In this document: one piece after another, positions 15,789 through 24,062 of the stretch
Layout of the letters: every line of letters begins with the position of its first letter
How positions within the stretch are numbered: the first letter of the stretch is position 1
From: JAFGFY01 sp964520425
GTDB taxonomy: Bacteria > Desulfobacterota > DSM-4660 > Desulfatiglandales > HGW-15
Direction of reading: 5' to 3'
Assembly: GCA_964520425.1 (NCBI GenBank)
Contig: CAZFMX010000003.1
Span: 1 to 64,000, forward strand
DNA: 64,000 bases
The notes under the pieces: generated by a model
What the model was told of the DNA's origin: nothing
The model's database searches: none
Seen by the model: only the letters and a program-made list of their open reading frames with translations
Made by a program: the position numbers and the translations under genes

Positions 15789-17107
15789 TAATATTCCTCC
15801 GATGGTACTATTTTAGGAATTCCTCCAGCGTGTATATATTCTCCAAGAGTTGCTTCTCCTTTTTCTAATATTTTATGAAGATCTGCATCCAATTCCTCTG
15901 CGGGCTGAATTTTCGTCTCACCGTACGTCTTATAAACGACATACAATTCTCCAGGATCAAGAATATCAATAAGATTCATTGAGTGAGTGGTGAGGAGAAT
16001 GGATTTGATGCCGGAGGCCTCCCTGCAGGTTTCAAGCATGTTTGAAAGAATCCAGGAGTGAACACTGTTTTCGGGTTCCTCAATTGCAATTACTTTCGAT
16101 CTTGGATCTAATATTGCTGTCAGCATAGCTAAAGTCTGAATTGTTCCATCGGAAACGTCTTCTGCCGTCCAAGGACGAGAGATACCTTTTTCGAAAAATA
16201 TAAGACCATATCTCTTCCGATATACATATTCTATGTCAATGGTCTCAAGCTCTGGTACTATTGTGCGCATTTTTGAGATCAATTTTTTGAATACTTTTGG
16301 ATGATTATCTCGGAAATACGCCATAATGGTTGGAAGATTATTACCGAACCGCTCTAATTCTGGTTGGGGGATTGGCACGCCGGGTTCTCGGCCAGAACGA
16401 GGTGAAATTTGAAAAACACGAAAAGTGGAAATAGTGTCACTGAAAGTTTGAAAAGGCTCAATAAACTTCTGCAAATAGCTTTGAAAAAGCTCTGTTTCTG
16501 AAAAAGCCTCAAATTCAATTTCTTCCTCGCCTTCATCAAAAAGCAAAGATAGACGTCTAGAAAACGGTAGTCTAAAAATCTTTTCAATTTTGTCAACGTT
16601 GTCTTTATTGTATTTTAACGTTACATCCATCCCCTCTCTTTCAACATTTAGTATCTCAATTTCCTCATCTTTTTTCACGTTCTGACCAATAGGATTTAGA
16701 CTCGTTACTAATTCCTCACGATCTATCTTAAACTCTGCCCCTATCCTCTCACTCGTAGCCTTAAAAGCGAACGAGTGTTTAACTCTCCATTCAAAATCTC
16801 CTTCTTTCTTTCGAAGTCTAACGGCTCTAGGGTACACTTCTTTTGGAGAAAGAGACATATCAACTTCAAATTCTATTGCCCCTTTAGACCGCCTGGCGCG
16901 TCTGAAGCAAATACTTTCATACCCGCCTTTTCGCGCTACAGCAACCCTTAATCCCAATCGATAGACCTCTGATAGGAAGTCTAAAGAGTCACAGAAGTTA
17001 GTTTTGCCAGCAGCGTTCACGCCCACAAATACTGCAAGACGAGGTAAAGACAATCTTATGTCCCTAAGGGAGCGATAATTATAGACGTAAAAAGAGTTTA
17101 ATCGCAT
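15788..17107 (-). CDS. AAA (ABC/OLD-type) ATPase of a two-gene defence-like system
   Basis: A 439-residue ATPase of the AAA_15/AAA_21 type. The N-terminus has the RecF/OLD-like YNYRSLRDIRLSLP strand pair, then Walker A VGVNAAGKTNF (residues 28-38). The insert in the middle is mostly beta and helical. Near the C-terminus come the signature-like AEDVSDGTIQTLAML, Walker B VIAIEEPENSVH and the H-loop LLTTHSMNLID. No fused nuclease domain is present, because the TOPRIM-like part is the separate gene just downstream. The pair resembles PARIS or split OLD systems, in which the ATPase senses phage and releases the nuclease. Confidence 0.85.
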   Translation of the reverse strand: MRLNSFYVYNYRSLRDIRLSLPRLAVFVGVNAAGKTNFCDSLDFLSEVYRLGLRVAVARKGGYESICFRRARRSKGAIEFEVDMSLSPKEVYPRAVRLRKKEGDFEWRVKHSFAFKATSERIGAEFKIDREELVTSLNPIGQNVKKDEEIEILNVEREGMDVTLKYNKDNVDKIEKIFRLPFSRRLSLLFDEGEEEIEFEAFSETELFQSYLQKFIEPFQTFSDTISTFRVFQISPRSGREPGVPIPQPELERFGNNLPTIMAYFRDNHPKVFKKLISKMRTIVPELETIDIEYVYRKRYGLIFFEKGISRPWTAEDVSDGTIQTLAMLTAILDPRSKVIAIEEPENSVHSWILSNMLETCREASGIKSILLTTHSMNLIDILDPGELYVVYKTYGETKIQPAEELDADLHKILEKGEATLGEYIHAGGIPKIVPSEEY

Positions 17108-17235
17108 GTTGCATAATTCCCGTATTGTTTTTTCCCATCCAATAATTAGTTTATTAGCACATAATCTTCAAATTGCCGAGATTTTTGTGAGAGTCGACAT
17201 AATATTTTAGTGCTTGCAATATCTTGTGATACACG

Positions 17236-17859
17236 TCATATAGGAAATCCATTGGCTTTGCCATTTTGCTCCTTTTTCATTCTTTTTCTAATTGTGCTTT
17301 CATGGATCTTGAGTATCTTGCCAATTTGTCGGTATGAAAGTTCTTCGGATCTCATTTTTACTGCTTTCTCAAATAGATGTGGCAGAAACACAGGTTTTCT
17401 TCCCAGGCGTTTCCCTTTCCGCCTGGCGTTTTCCAAGCCGGCGATGATCCTCTCTCGGATGATGTCCCTTTCAAACTCAGCCACAGCACTAATTACGTGA
17501 AAAACCAATTTCCCTGTTGGGGTAGATGTGTCAAGTTGGTTTTCGTAAGAGATGAAGTCAATACCCAGCACTCCAAGTTCATCTAGAGTATTGATCAGGT
17601 CTTTCATCGACCGACCTAAACGGTCAAGTTTCCACACCAGAAGGACATGGAATTTCCTCTTTTTCGCCTCTGCCATCATTTCAGTGAATGACGGCCGCTT
17701 GGTATTAGCCCCGGTATACCCGAGGTCGACGTATTCTTTATGAATTTGCCATCCAGTTCGTTTGACAAAATCCCGGAGCTCGGCCAATTGCATGTCAACG
17801 GTCTGCCTGTCCGTGGAAACACGGGCATAAATAGCAACGTTTTTTGGCTGCTTTGACAT
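17236..17859 (-). CDS. Serine recombinase (resolvase/invertase family)
   Basis: A 207-residue small serine recombinase. The nucleophile is Ser15 in IYARVSTDRQ. Other catalytic-domain markers are LLVWKLDRLGRSM and the long E helix (VFHVISAVAEFERDIIRERI). The C-terminal 45 residues form a Hin-like HTH (ELSYRQIGKILKIHESTIRK). Its size is typical of resolvases and invertases of transposons and plasmids. No transposase or inverted res sites were recognised nearby, so its partner sequence is unknown. It lies within the accessory block with the defence-like genes. Confidence 0.9.
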   Translation of the reverse strand: MSKQPKNVAIYARVSTDRQTVDMQLAELRDFVKRTGWQIHKEYVDLGYTGANTKRPSFTEMMAEAKKRKFHVLLVWKLDRLGRSMKDLINTLDELGVLGIDFISYENQLDTSTPTGKLVFHVISAVAEFERDIIRERIIAGLENARRKGKRLGRKPVFLPHLFEKAVKMRSEELSYRQIGKILKIHESTIRKRMKKEQNGKANGFPI

Positions 17860-18042
17860 AATGATGGGGCCGTTTCAGGAGTGCGGGTAAAACCTCTCCA
17901 AAATAGTTGACCCTAAGTATTTAATATTACATTAATTTAATTATAGAAAATAATAGCGGATTAAACAAATGTCTTATCCGCAAAGGGTGGTATAACCAAG
18001 TTAGTGAAGGAATAGGTTTAACTAAAAGGTCAGTCTTGGCGT

Positions 18043-19293
18043 TTAGCCACCAACTGAATCGCCTTGTTGGGGGCTTTCGTTCTTAGCTTCACTGATAATA
18101 TCATCGGCCGATCTGTGGCTTTTGACAAGTTTTAGAACATCTTTTTCTAAAGCATCTCTTTTTTCGACTTCATCATTTGCTGATTTCAAAGCTTGCGCTA
18201 ATCTCTCATATGCATATTGAGAATCGGGTTCTATAGCAATTCCTTTTTTTAAGTACGATGCTCCCTCAGTATAAAAACCCTGATTCTTCATCAGGTTGCC
18301 AATATTTGAGATTATCCACCCTTCATTTTCCTTTGCAAGTTCGTTGCCTTTTTTATAGGCCTCTAATGCTAGATCATTGAAAGATAACATCAGATATTGG
18401 TTGCCAAGCAACGTCCAAAACTTCGCGTTTTCTGGTTTTTTCTTAGTCAAACGAAGGTAAACAAGCATTGCTTCTTTGTAGTCCTCCATCGTTGATACTA
18501 TGCTGCCATATTTGTCCAATAACGACGTATCATCTGGGCAATGCTTGAACCCTAATCTGCAACAGTCACGTGCCAACTCATTTTTTCCTATCTTCGATAA
18601 TATCTCGGCAATTCTTGTATAATGCGTTGGAATTTCAGGATCCTGGTTGAGCTGATCGAACAGCATTTCAACCGCTTCAATCTCCCTTGATTGCCTGACG
18701 AGGCAATCAGCCAGCAAATTACGTAGAAAGAACGCGCTCGGATTAGAGTCTATACCCCTTTTAATAATATTTGTTGCCTGATCATATTTTTCTTTCCAAT
18801 AATATGAAAGAGCATACCAGTGAAAAACAAGTGAACTTTTTTGAGTTTTTTCTAAAGCCTCTTCGAAGTATTTTACGCCATCGTCATTTTCCTTTTCAAA
18901 TTTGACATAACCAATCGTACCTATGGTTGTATTGCGTTTTCTATCATTAAGTTCCGAACTTAATATCTCTTCTAAAATTTCAACTGCTTTGTCGTAATCT
19001 TTGTTATGGAAAGGGGTGAACCAGTCCTTTTCTTCTGGTGGTTTCTTATCTTCAATTATTTCGGGCAGTTCTTCAACTGATTGATCTGTCGTCTCACTTG
19101 ACTTCAAATTTGACGTTGACCCTGGAGACTCGATCTCGGCTGAAACTTTATAATCACCTTTGCCCCCAGTGATTCTCCTGAAGCTGACAATCCAATCTAT
19201 AAGCTTGTTAAGTTCTCTTCTGAAAATAAAAAGCCCGAGAAATAGAAGGCACATAAGAATTATTGACTTGAACTCTATGAGTTTATCAAGCAT
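18043..19293 (-). CDS. Membrane-anchored tetratricopeptide repeat protein
   Basis: A 416-residue protein with one N-terminal transmembrane segment (residues about 8-26), an acidic Pro/Ser-rich linker to about residue 90, and then about eight TPR-like helical pairs to residue 390. The repeats suggest a scaffold facing the cytoplasm or periplasm. I recognise no enzymatic domain. The ribosome site AGGAGG lies 8 bases before the ATG. The start is only 24 bases from one end of an attC-like site (19317-19424), so the gene may be an integron cassette. The function is unknown. Confidence 0.8.
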   Translation of the reverse strand: MLDKLIEFKSIILMCLLFLGLFIFRRELNKLIDWIVSFRRITGGKGDYKVSAEIESPGSTSNLKSSETTDQSVEELPEIIEDKKPPEEKDWFTPFHNKDYDKAVEILEEILSSELNDRKRNTTIGTIGYVKFEKENDDGVKYFEEALEKTQKSSLVFHWYALSYYWKEKYDQATNIIKRGIDSNPSAFFLRNLLADCLVRQSREIEAVEMLFDQLNQDPEIPTHYTRIAEILSKIGKNELARDCCRLGFKHCPDDTSLLDKYGSIVSTMEDYKEAMLVYLRLTKKKPENAKFWTLLGNQYLMLSFNDLALEAYKKGNELAKENEGWIISNIGNLMKNQGFYTEGASYLKKGIAIEPDSQYAYERLAQALKSANDEVEKRDALEKDVLKLVKSHRSADDIISEAKNESPQQGDSVGG

Positions 19294-19316
19294 CGGTTTA
19301 GCCTCCTGTATTTATT

Positions 19317-19424
19317 CCCCAACATGCACATAAGCTGCGGATGCCTTGTGCGGGCCTTGCCACAGGTTGTAACGTCAGCAAGGACCGTATCAGGCGATCC
19401 GTCAGCTTGAGGTGACAGTTAGGC
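19317..19424 (-). repeat. attC-like integron recombination site
   Basis: On the plus strand it starts CCCCAAC (19317-19323) and ends GTTAGGC (19418-19424), the two core boxes of an attC site 108 bp long. The arms fold: CAC/GTG, AAGCTG/CAGCTT, CGGAT/ATCCG and GCCT/AGGC pair in register, with single unpaired bases on one side only. An inner GCGG-CCTTGC/GCAAGG-CCGT stem follows. One-sided unpaired bases are the hallmark of attC. The box at 19317 departs from consensus at its outermost base. Confidence 0.7.
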
Positions 19425-19438
19425 AAGTGCCACCCCCA

Positions 19439-20173
19439 CTAGTCCAGATCTCCGGTTTCTCCGCCCAGCGTGTTGGCAGCCCAGAGCCTCATATCACCGT
19501 TATCCTCAATCCGAATTGCAATAGCCCTATCTGATTTCTCGATCTCCTGGTGGTACACAAATACTAGCATCACAATGATAACCGACATAGCGGCCCGTCC
19601 GATCTCATCCTCTGTAAAGCCGCCCTGAAAATCGAGGTCAGATCGTGAAAGCTCGTATGCACAGATCCTGCGAGCGGTCTCGGTTCCGAACCGCTCCAAA
19701 AAGATGCGTTTCGTCTCCTCTACGCCCTCGTCTCCCACAACGCCGCCGAAGACAAAGTCGTAGAAGAACTCAAGGTCTGACTGAGCGACAGGATGGATTC
19801 GTGAATTGTAGATTGTATCGAGGGTCTCACCCAGAGTTGAGAAGGATCCTTGATCAGGCGGCTCTTCACACGTGACAAGCTTCTGGAGCATTGACTCGAT
19901 TCGAGACAGACGGTCGGAATCCGAGGTATAGCGTCGCTCGCAGATCTCGTACCACAGGCCTCGGGCCTCCCGGATGAGCTTCCGCTTGGAGGGATTTGCG
20001 CCATAGGTCTCGTGACAGCTCGGACAGAGCGGAGCAGCATTGTCTTCTGAGTCCGGGCCACCCTCGGCCACGGGCACTATGTGATGAATCTCTACGCCGA
20101 TTGTGTGGCAGATGCAGCAAGCCATATGGGACTTCCTACGGACGCTGGTCTTAATTTTGTCTGAGAATGCCAT
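19439..20173 (-). CDS. HNH endonuclease domain protein
   Basis: A 244-residue protein with an N-terminal HNH nuclease domain. Zinc ligands are in CCIC (residues 19-22) and CPSC (50-53); the catalytic HHIVPVAEGGPDSEDNAAPL follows His30-His31. The C-terminal 170 residues are unrelated to known HNH partners that I can name and end in a hydrophobic helix pair. The gene is framed like an integron cassette: GTTAGGC on the coding strand 10 bases before the ATG (plus-strand 20184-20190) and an attC-like site beginning 14 bases after the stop. A DNA-cleaving defence or homing role is plausible but not shown. Confidence 0.87.
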   Translation of the reverse strand: MAFSDKIKTSVRRKSHMACCICHTIGVEIHHIVPVAEGGPDSEDNAAPLCPSCHETYGANPSKRKLIREARGLWYEICERRYTSDSDRLSRIESMLQKLVTCEEPPDQGSFSTLGETLDTIYNSRIHPVAQSDLEFFYDFVFGGVVGDEGVEETKRIFLERFGTETARRICAYELSRSDLDFQGGFTEDEIGRAAMSVIIVMLVFVYHQEIEKSDRAIAIRIEDNGDMRLWAANTLGGETGDLD

Positions 20174-20692
20174 TGCCTCTGCTGCCTAACAAGTATTAGT
20201 CCGCCTAATTGCCGGGATAAAACACGACATTATGATACGATAAATGGCTTATGCTGCGGTTTCGGCAGTCTAGTAACGGATATCCCGGTGTTATTCTCCA
20301 AAGTTGCACCATATCAAGTACTCCTATTATCATAGACTGCCTGCAACACATGACACCTTATATGTTTACGCCCCCGTAAGAATACCGTAAGAATCCTGGG
20401 CATGTAGTTACGGGTTTAAGATTAATTTTAGTCATATTTACAATTAGTTATGCCTTTTGTTACCCGATCTATTTATTCCCCACCATCTCCTCTTTCACCA
20501 CCCAAAAGCTTCCAGCAAGAAAGATATTGAAACATAGGCGCCCGAACCGCCATCTGAGGCGAGACCCACCGTCCGTGCAGAGGGCGCAACACACCCAATC
20601 GTTTAAAAACCCTCCCCATGAATACCCCACTAAATACTTCGCATAATAATACATTCAAACGAAGTATTCCAAGACAATATGTACCGTTCTAT
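20174..20692. other. Intergenic region upstream of the HNH cassette
   Basis: About 520 bases. It holds the GCCTAAC box at 20184-20190 and, further on, an inverted pair CCGGGATA...TATCCCGG within 20211-20291. No second attC core could be matched. The rest, including 20400-20690, shows no believable gene. Confidence 0.4.
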
Positions 20693-20887
20693 TCAGTTTT
20701 TCAGATCATCTACCAAGAAATCCCACTTTCTTTTGAAAGTGTAACCGGATGTGGTCTTCTTGCGCTTTATCATTTGCATAGTCTCGGATCTACCCTGATT
20801 AATCAAACGCTTAATCAAGCGCCGAATGGTAATTTCGGCCTTGCCGGTAAAGATGCTAGCTTCTTTGATGGTTATAAAATGATTCAT
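20693..20887 (-). CDS. Small helix-turn-helix DNA-binding protein
   Basis: A 64-residue protein (from the ATG at 20887) with an excisionase/MerR-type HTH at its N-terminus, FITIKEASIFTGKAEITIRR, followed by a basic tail. An in-frame GTG at 20947 would add 20 residues. I prefer the internal ATG because the HTH then starts at residue 4, as is usual, although neither start has a strong ribosome site. A 13-bp inverted repeat lies just upstream (20919-20979) and may be its own operator. It is probably a regulator or excision factor of the island. Confidence 0.6.
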   Translation of the reverse strand: MNHFITIKEASIFTGKAEITIRRLIKRLINQGRSETMQMIKRKKTTSGYTFKRKWDFLVDDLKN

Positions 20888-20918
20888 AGGGTAGAGGATA
20901 GGGGATCGCTGATAAGCA

Positions 20919-20979
20919 AAAAATCTAATTGGGGATATACGACTCACTGTGAAAGACCATATATGGCAATTAGATTTTT
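20919..20979. promoter_or_regulatory. 13-bp inverted repeat upstream of the small HTH gene
   Basis: AAAAATCTAATTG (20919-20931) and CAATTAGATTTTT (20967-20979) are a perfect inverted pair separated by 35 bases. The position, 30-90 bases upstream of the HTH gene, suits an autoregulatory operator. Confidence 0.55.
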
Positions 20980-21070
20980 CGTTTCACAATGATAATTGTA
21001 ACTTGTTGACATTATAGCACAATTTTCTTTATGGCACAATGGCTTGAGTCAATTTTTAACGAAAAACGAC

Positions 21071-21217
21071 TTAGGGCAGGACCCTGGCAGCCGACAAGAG
21101 CATAAGCTTCAAGATTAGTGGATGAACTATAAAACCGAAGACAAATGCGAGCCAACCAAGAACTACCAGGGAAACAGGGTAAATCAACTTTACCTTGTTT
21201 TGCACTTTTCTTCCCAT
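21071..21217 (-). CDS. 48-residue membrane protein
   Basis: A short gene with a good ribosome site (AAAGGAG, 8 bases before the ATG). The product starts MGRKVQNKVKLIYP and is otherwise a single long hydrophobic stretch with a central Gly-Phe-x-x-His-Pro kink, ending in a short tail. It could form one bent or two short membrane helices. I do not recognise the family. The strong start and clean topology argue that it is real. Upstream extension of the frame to 21331 lacks these signals. Confidence 0.6.
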   Translation of the reverse strand: MGRKVQNKVKLIYPVSLVVLGWLAFVFGFIVHPLILKLMLLSAARVLP

Positions 21218-21333
21218 AACAGCAACTCCTTTCCGCCATTTAAGGTTTCCAGTTTGACTGCCAGGGTTCCCCTGCTCCGCACAATGGCGTCGTGCCCTAA
21301 ATCGTCCTTCGTTCATTAGCACAGAAAGCAATG

Positions 21334-22158
21334 TTATTTAACATCCCAAAGGCGAAAATGAGAAAAAAGCTGATCGGTTTCCTCAACTAAGCATCGGGGA
21401 TCATCATTATCTGCAATATATTTGAGAAGCATTGTCGCCATTTTATCGGACATTGATATTAAACGATTTGGAAGATATTCCTTGCCAACATCAGCACTTG
21501 CATAGCTTAAATTGATTTTAGAAGGCAGAAAGTAATTCTGGATAATTGGCTTATTCCGCGAATTGTATTCTGGGATACTACCCAAGTGGGCGTCGACCAC
21601 AACGGCGAATGAGGATGATTGTTCATAGAGAGGTCGCTGAACTAATAACTCGAAGAACTTCTTCCAAGCAACTTTTTCAGGCGATGATTTAATATTTCTA
21701 AACTCAAGGCATTGAAGTGGGCCAAAGACTGCTATTGCGCCTTTCTTTTCTCGAGTGACCTTACATAGAACAACTCCACTAACTGAGATTTTCTGGTTAT
21801 TGATCATTCTTGTGTTGGTATCTATTGAGAATATTGCATCATAATCTGAATAAATAGTATTTGTGTTAACCTGTATTTCGTTACAATCGAGCTCCAGCCT
21901 ATTGATAATCTTTGAGCCTTTCTTTCGGTCATAGAAGGAGTGATAATATGCTTTTTGACTTTTTATCACTCGTTCCCCTTGAACAAATTCGATCTGACCA
22001 TCGTGAGTTATACCCACGCCATCAACTCTAGTAGGTTTGCCAAAGTCTACAACAATACAATTCTGTCTTTCCTTCGGCTTGTTTAGACAGCAGTTTTTAT
22101 ACTTTTTACCACTGCCGCATATACATGGTTGATTTCTTCCAATTTTCTTGTGTTTCAT
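21334..22158 (-). CDS. SEC-C zinc-motif protein of unknown function
   Basis: A protein of about 274 residues beginning with a SEC-C zinc-binding motif, IGRNQPCICGSGKKYKNCC (Cys12, Cys14, Cys23, Cys24), as found at the end of SecA and in many uncharacterised proteins. The remainder is a mixed alpha/beta domain that I cannot place. The start was set at the ATG at 22158, just before the motif; the frame is open to 22218 but the extra residues look like chance. It lies among small accessory genes. Confidence 0.75.
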   Translation of the reverse strand: MKHKKIGRNQPCICGSGKKYKNCCLNKPKERQNCIVVDFGKPTRVDGVGITHDGQIEFVQGERVIKSQKAYYHSFYDRKKGSKIINRLELDCNEIQVNTNTIYSDYDAIFSIDTNTRMINNQKISVSGVVLCKVTREKKGAIAVFGPLQCLEFRNIKSSPEKVAWKKFFELLVQRPLYEQSSSFAVVVDAHLGSIPEYNSRNKPIIQNYFLPSKINLSYASADVGKEYLPNRLISMSDKMATMLLKYIADNDDPRCLVEETDQLFSHFRLWDVK

Positions 22159-22395
22159 GAGCTTAAAAAGGCAGTAAATCCTCAGGACCTTAAAAGAACA
22201 AAGACACCCAGACTTCATTATAGCTACGAACGCACTCCAAGCATCATAGTATGCTCATTTTATCATGGTATCAAGCGATTTAATATTTGGAAAACACACA
22301 ATAAATTGCAGCCGAACCCTTGATACGGCATAATATGTACTTAGATTATTAATTGTATAAAAAGATTCAAAAGCAAAAAAAGGAGGAAAAAGTAA

Positions 22396-22602
22396 ATGAA
22401 CTATAAAGCCGAAAAAGTTGTGATAGTTTTAACTATCAGTCTTATGGCCTATGGCGCTATAGCCTACCATAAAGATGAGGACCCACATATTCACCCTACG
22501 ACGTATACCACCATGACGGCAAACATTAATACCTCTGGCGTGACCGCTTCTCAAACTACAACGACAACTACGACGCTGCCTGGTGATATAGCCCAAAACT
22601 GA
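22396..22602 (+). CDS. Small exported Thr-rich protein
   Basis: A 68-residue product with an N-terminal hydrophobic signal or anchor (residues 8-24) and a His/Thr-rich tail containing a run of seven Thr before LPGD. A strong AGGAGG ribosome site lies 10 bases upstream. I do not recognise it. It is probably in one unit with the next small gene 28 bases downstream. Confidence 0.6.
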   Translation: MNYKAEKVVIVLTISLMAYGAIAYHKDEDPHIHPTTYTTMTANINTSGVTASQTTTTTTTLPGDIAQN

Positions 22603-22630
22603 GCAATATAGGTTACCAGAAGAGTACGAA

Positions 22631-22831
22631 ATGGATTCTATTTATTATTCTAAAGAGGACGAGTATTATGGTTTCTTCTATGATAAAGAAGAAAAACTTG
22701 CCTGGGCTGTTCACATGCCTAAACTGGTTTCTGGCAACACTGGAGTAGGCAGAGATGTGGGTAGTTTTGAGGGCATACAAAGCAAAGAGGAAGCTTGGGA
22801 AAAACTAAAGAATATGGTTGATGACCTTTAA
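22631..22831 (+). CDS. Small acidic hypothetical protein
   Basis: A 66-residue acidic, Tyr-rich protein (SIYYSKEDEYYGFFYDKEE, then SKEEAWEKLKNMVDDL at the end). The pattern, a short beta part followed by one amphipathic helix, resembles HicB-like or small adaptor folds, but the similarity is too weak to name. The ribosome site (AGAAGAG) is modest. It follows the Thr-rich gene. Confidence 0.5.
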   Translation: MDSIYYSKEDEYYGFFYDKEEKLAWAVHMPKLVSGNTGVGRDVGSFEGIQSKEEAWEKLKNMVDDL

Positions 22832-23185
22832 TCCTTGAGTTTGCGAGTAAGGAGGCTATTATGGACTGGTATGCAGTGGCGACAGTCGTCGCTCCTTGAC
22901 GTCTTACATTTAACACCTCGCTGGTGCCCAGGGATTGACCAAAATCCAATACCATTATGGCCTATTAAAAGATTTGATTGTGGATTTTGGATAAGTAAAG
23001 GGATTGACAGGATGCTTGTCCAAAGACTAATTTAAGGGTGGTATCAGTTCCGGAAGGCAGGACACTCGTGTTTCTCCAGGAACGTTTAGGTGATGTCCTG
23101 TCCGAAGTAATGGCAGCAGGGCAGTCCGAGTCAGGCTCGGGCTGAAATATGGAAAAACGAAAGTAGAGGAAAAGAAGGAGAAGAA
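22832..23185. other. Leader region of the universal stress gene
   Basis: About 350 bases. It contains the second promoter-like repeat (22997-23044) and a G/C-rich leader with several short inverted repeats (for example CCGAGTC/AGGCTCGG near 23128). A purine-rich AGAAGGAGAAG precedes the ATG at 23186. No gene is seen. Confidence 0.5.
22997..23044 (+). promoter_or_regulatory. Promoter-like dispersed repeat, copy 2 (universal stress gene)
   Basis: The counterpart of 8833-8882. TTGACA (23004-23009), an identical 18-base spacing and TAATTT (23028-23033), with the TTGTCCAA word conserved inside the spacer. It lies about 150 bases upstream of the stress-protein start. Confidence 0.5.
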
Positions 23186-23659
23186 ATGAGTAATCTGAAT
23201 CGTATTCTTGTTGTATCTTTGTCTACCCAGCATTGTCTGAAGGCGGTCCAATGGGGGATTTCTCTCGCCAGGAACTACGACGCCAAACTCTATATCATCC
23301 ATATTATTCATAACCCTTTCGGTCTGGAAGGATGGAATTTGCCCATCCCTTCTATGACTACCCTGCAGGAAGAATTCGGTACAATGACTCGGAAGGCAAA
23401 AGAAGCCTTGGATCAATATATTGAAGCAGAGGATACAACAGGTTTGGACATAGAGGAGGCTGTCATAGACGGGGATCCTAAGGACGAGATCTCAAAATTT
23501 ATAGACAAAGAGCAAATTGATCTCTTGGTTATGGCCGCCCACGAACAGGATCATATCGAACACTTCATTTCCGGGCGTGAAATCCACAATCTTGTCCGAA
23601 AAATGCCGTGTTCCTTGTTTCTGGTCCGGAGAGAATTGGAATATAAGCGTTTTGTGTAA
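23186..23659 (+). CDS. Universal stress protein (UspA family)
   Basis: A 157-residue cytoplasmic protein of the USP fold: RILVVSLSTQHCLKAVQWGI at the N-terminus, AKLYIIHIIHNPFG in the second strand, and the nucleotide-binding end LLVMAAHEQDHIEHFISGRE followed by MPCSLFLV. The G-2x-G-9x-G(S/T) loop is degenerate, so ATP binding is uncertain. It is preceded by a promoter-like repeat shared with the MscS channel gene, which suggests a common stress regulator. The VanZ-like gene follows after 14 bases and is probably co-transcribed. Confidence 0.9.
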   Translation: MSNLNRILVVSLSTQHCLKAVQWGISLARNYDAKLYIIHIIHNPFGLEGWNLPIPSMTTLQEEFGTMTRKAKEALDQYIEAEDTTGLDIEEAVIDGDPKDEISKFIDKEQIDLLVMAAHEQDHIEHFISGREIHNLVRKMPCSLFLVRRELEYKRFV

Positions 23660-23673
23660 TAGGGGCCCATGAG

Positions 23674-24060
23674 GTGAAGGACCTCAAATTCATCAAACTA
23701 TGGTTGGCCATAGGTTTTTTACTCGTGGGGCTGGTCTGTTTCTTGACCCTAACCCCTTCTCCACCCGATATGGGTGACTTCCCTGAAAGTGATAAGATTG
23801 GACACTTTGTCGCCTATTCCGCCATGATGCTATGGTTCGGTTTCATCTATCTGCGTGGAAAGCGTTACATGAGGGTGGGGCTTGCATTCATCATCATGGG
23901 TGTTGTCCTGGAACTGATTCAAGGGATGTTGGAATATAGAAGCTTCAGCTACTTGGATATGGGCGCCAATGCCTGTGGCGTGATGATCGGATGGCTCCTG
24001 GCAAGGACACGTTTGGCTGATGCGTTAGTCTATGTGGAGGGGAGGTTTAGCAAGTTGTAA
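23674..24060 (+). CDS. VanZ-like membrane protein
   Basis: A 128-residue integral membrane protein with four hydrophobic segments. It carries the VanZ-family pattern: LTLTPSPPDMGDFPESDKIG, then HFVAYSAMMLWFG, and ELIQGMLEYRSFSYLDMGAN with the conserved E-x-x-Q and D-x-x-A-N. Family members are linked to glycopeptide tolerance or envelope assembly, but most have no known role. The start is a GTG at 23674 after a GGGGCCCATGAG stretch. It is convergent with rfaE2, with only 2 bases between stops. Confidence 0.85.
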   Translation: MKDLKFIKLWLAIGFLLVGLVCFLTLTPSPPDMGDFPESDKIGHFVAYSAMMLWFGFIYLRGKRYMRVGLAFIIMGVVLELIQGMLEYRSFSYLDMGANACGVMIGWLLARTRLADALVYVEGRFSKL

Positions 24061-24062
24061 GC

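Noticed and set aside
18013..18045. GTTTAAC and GTTTAGC near the TPR gene stop as an attC site
   Set aside because: Only about 26 bases apart and without paired inner arms, too short for attC.
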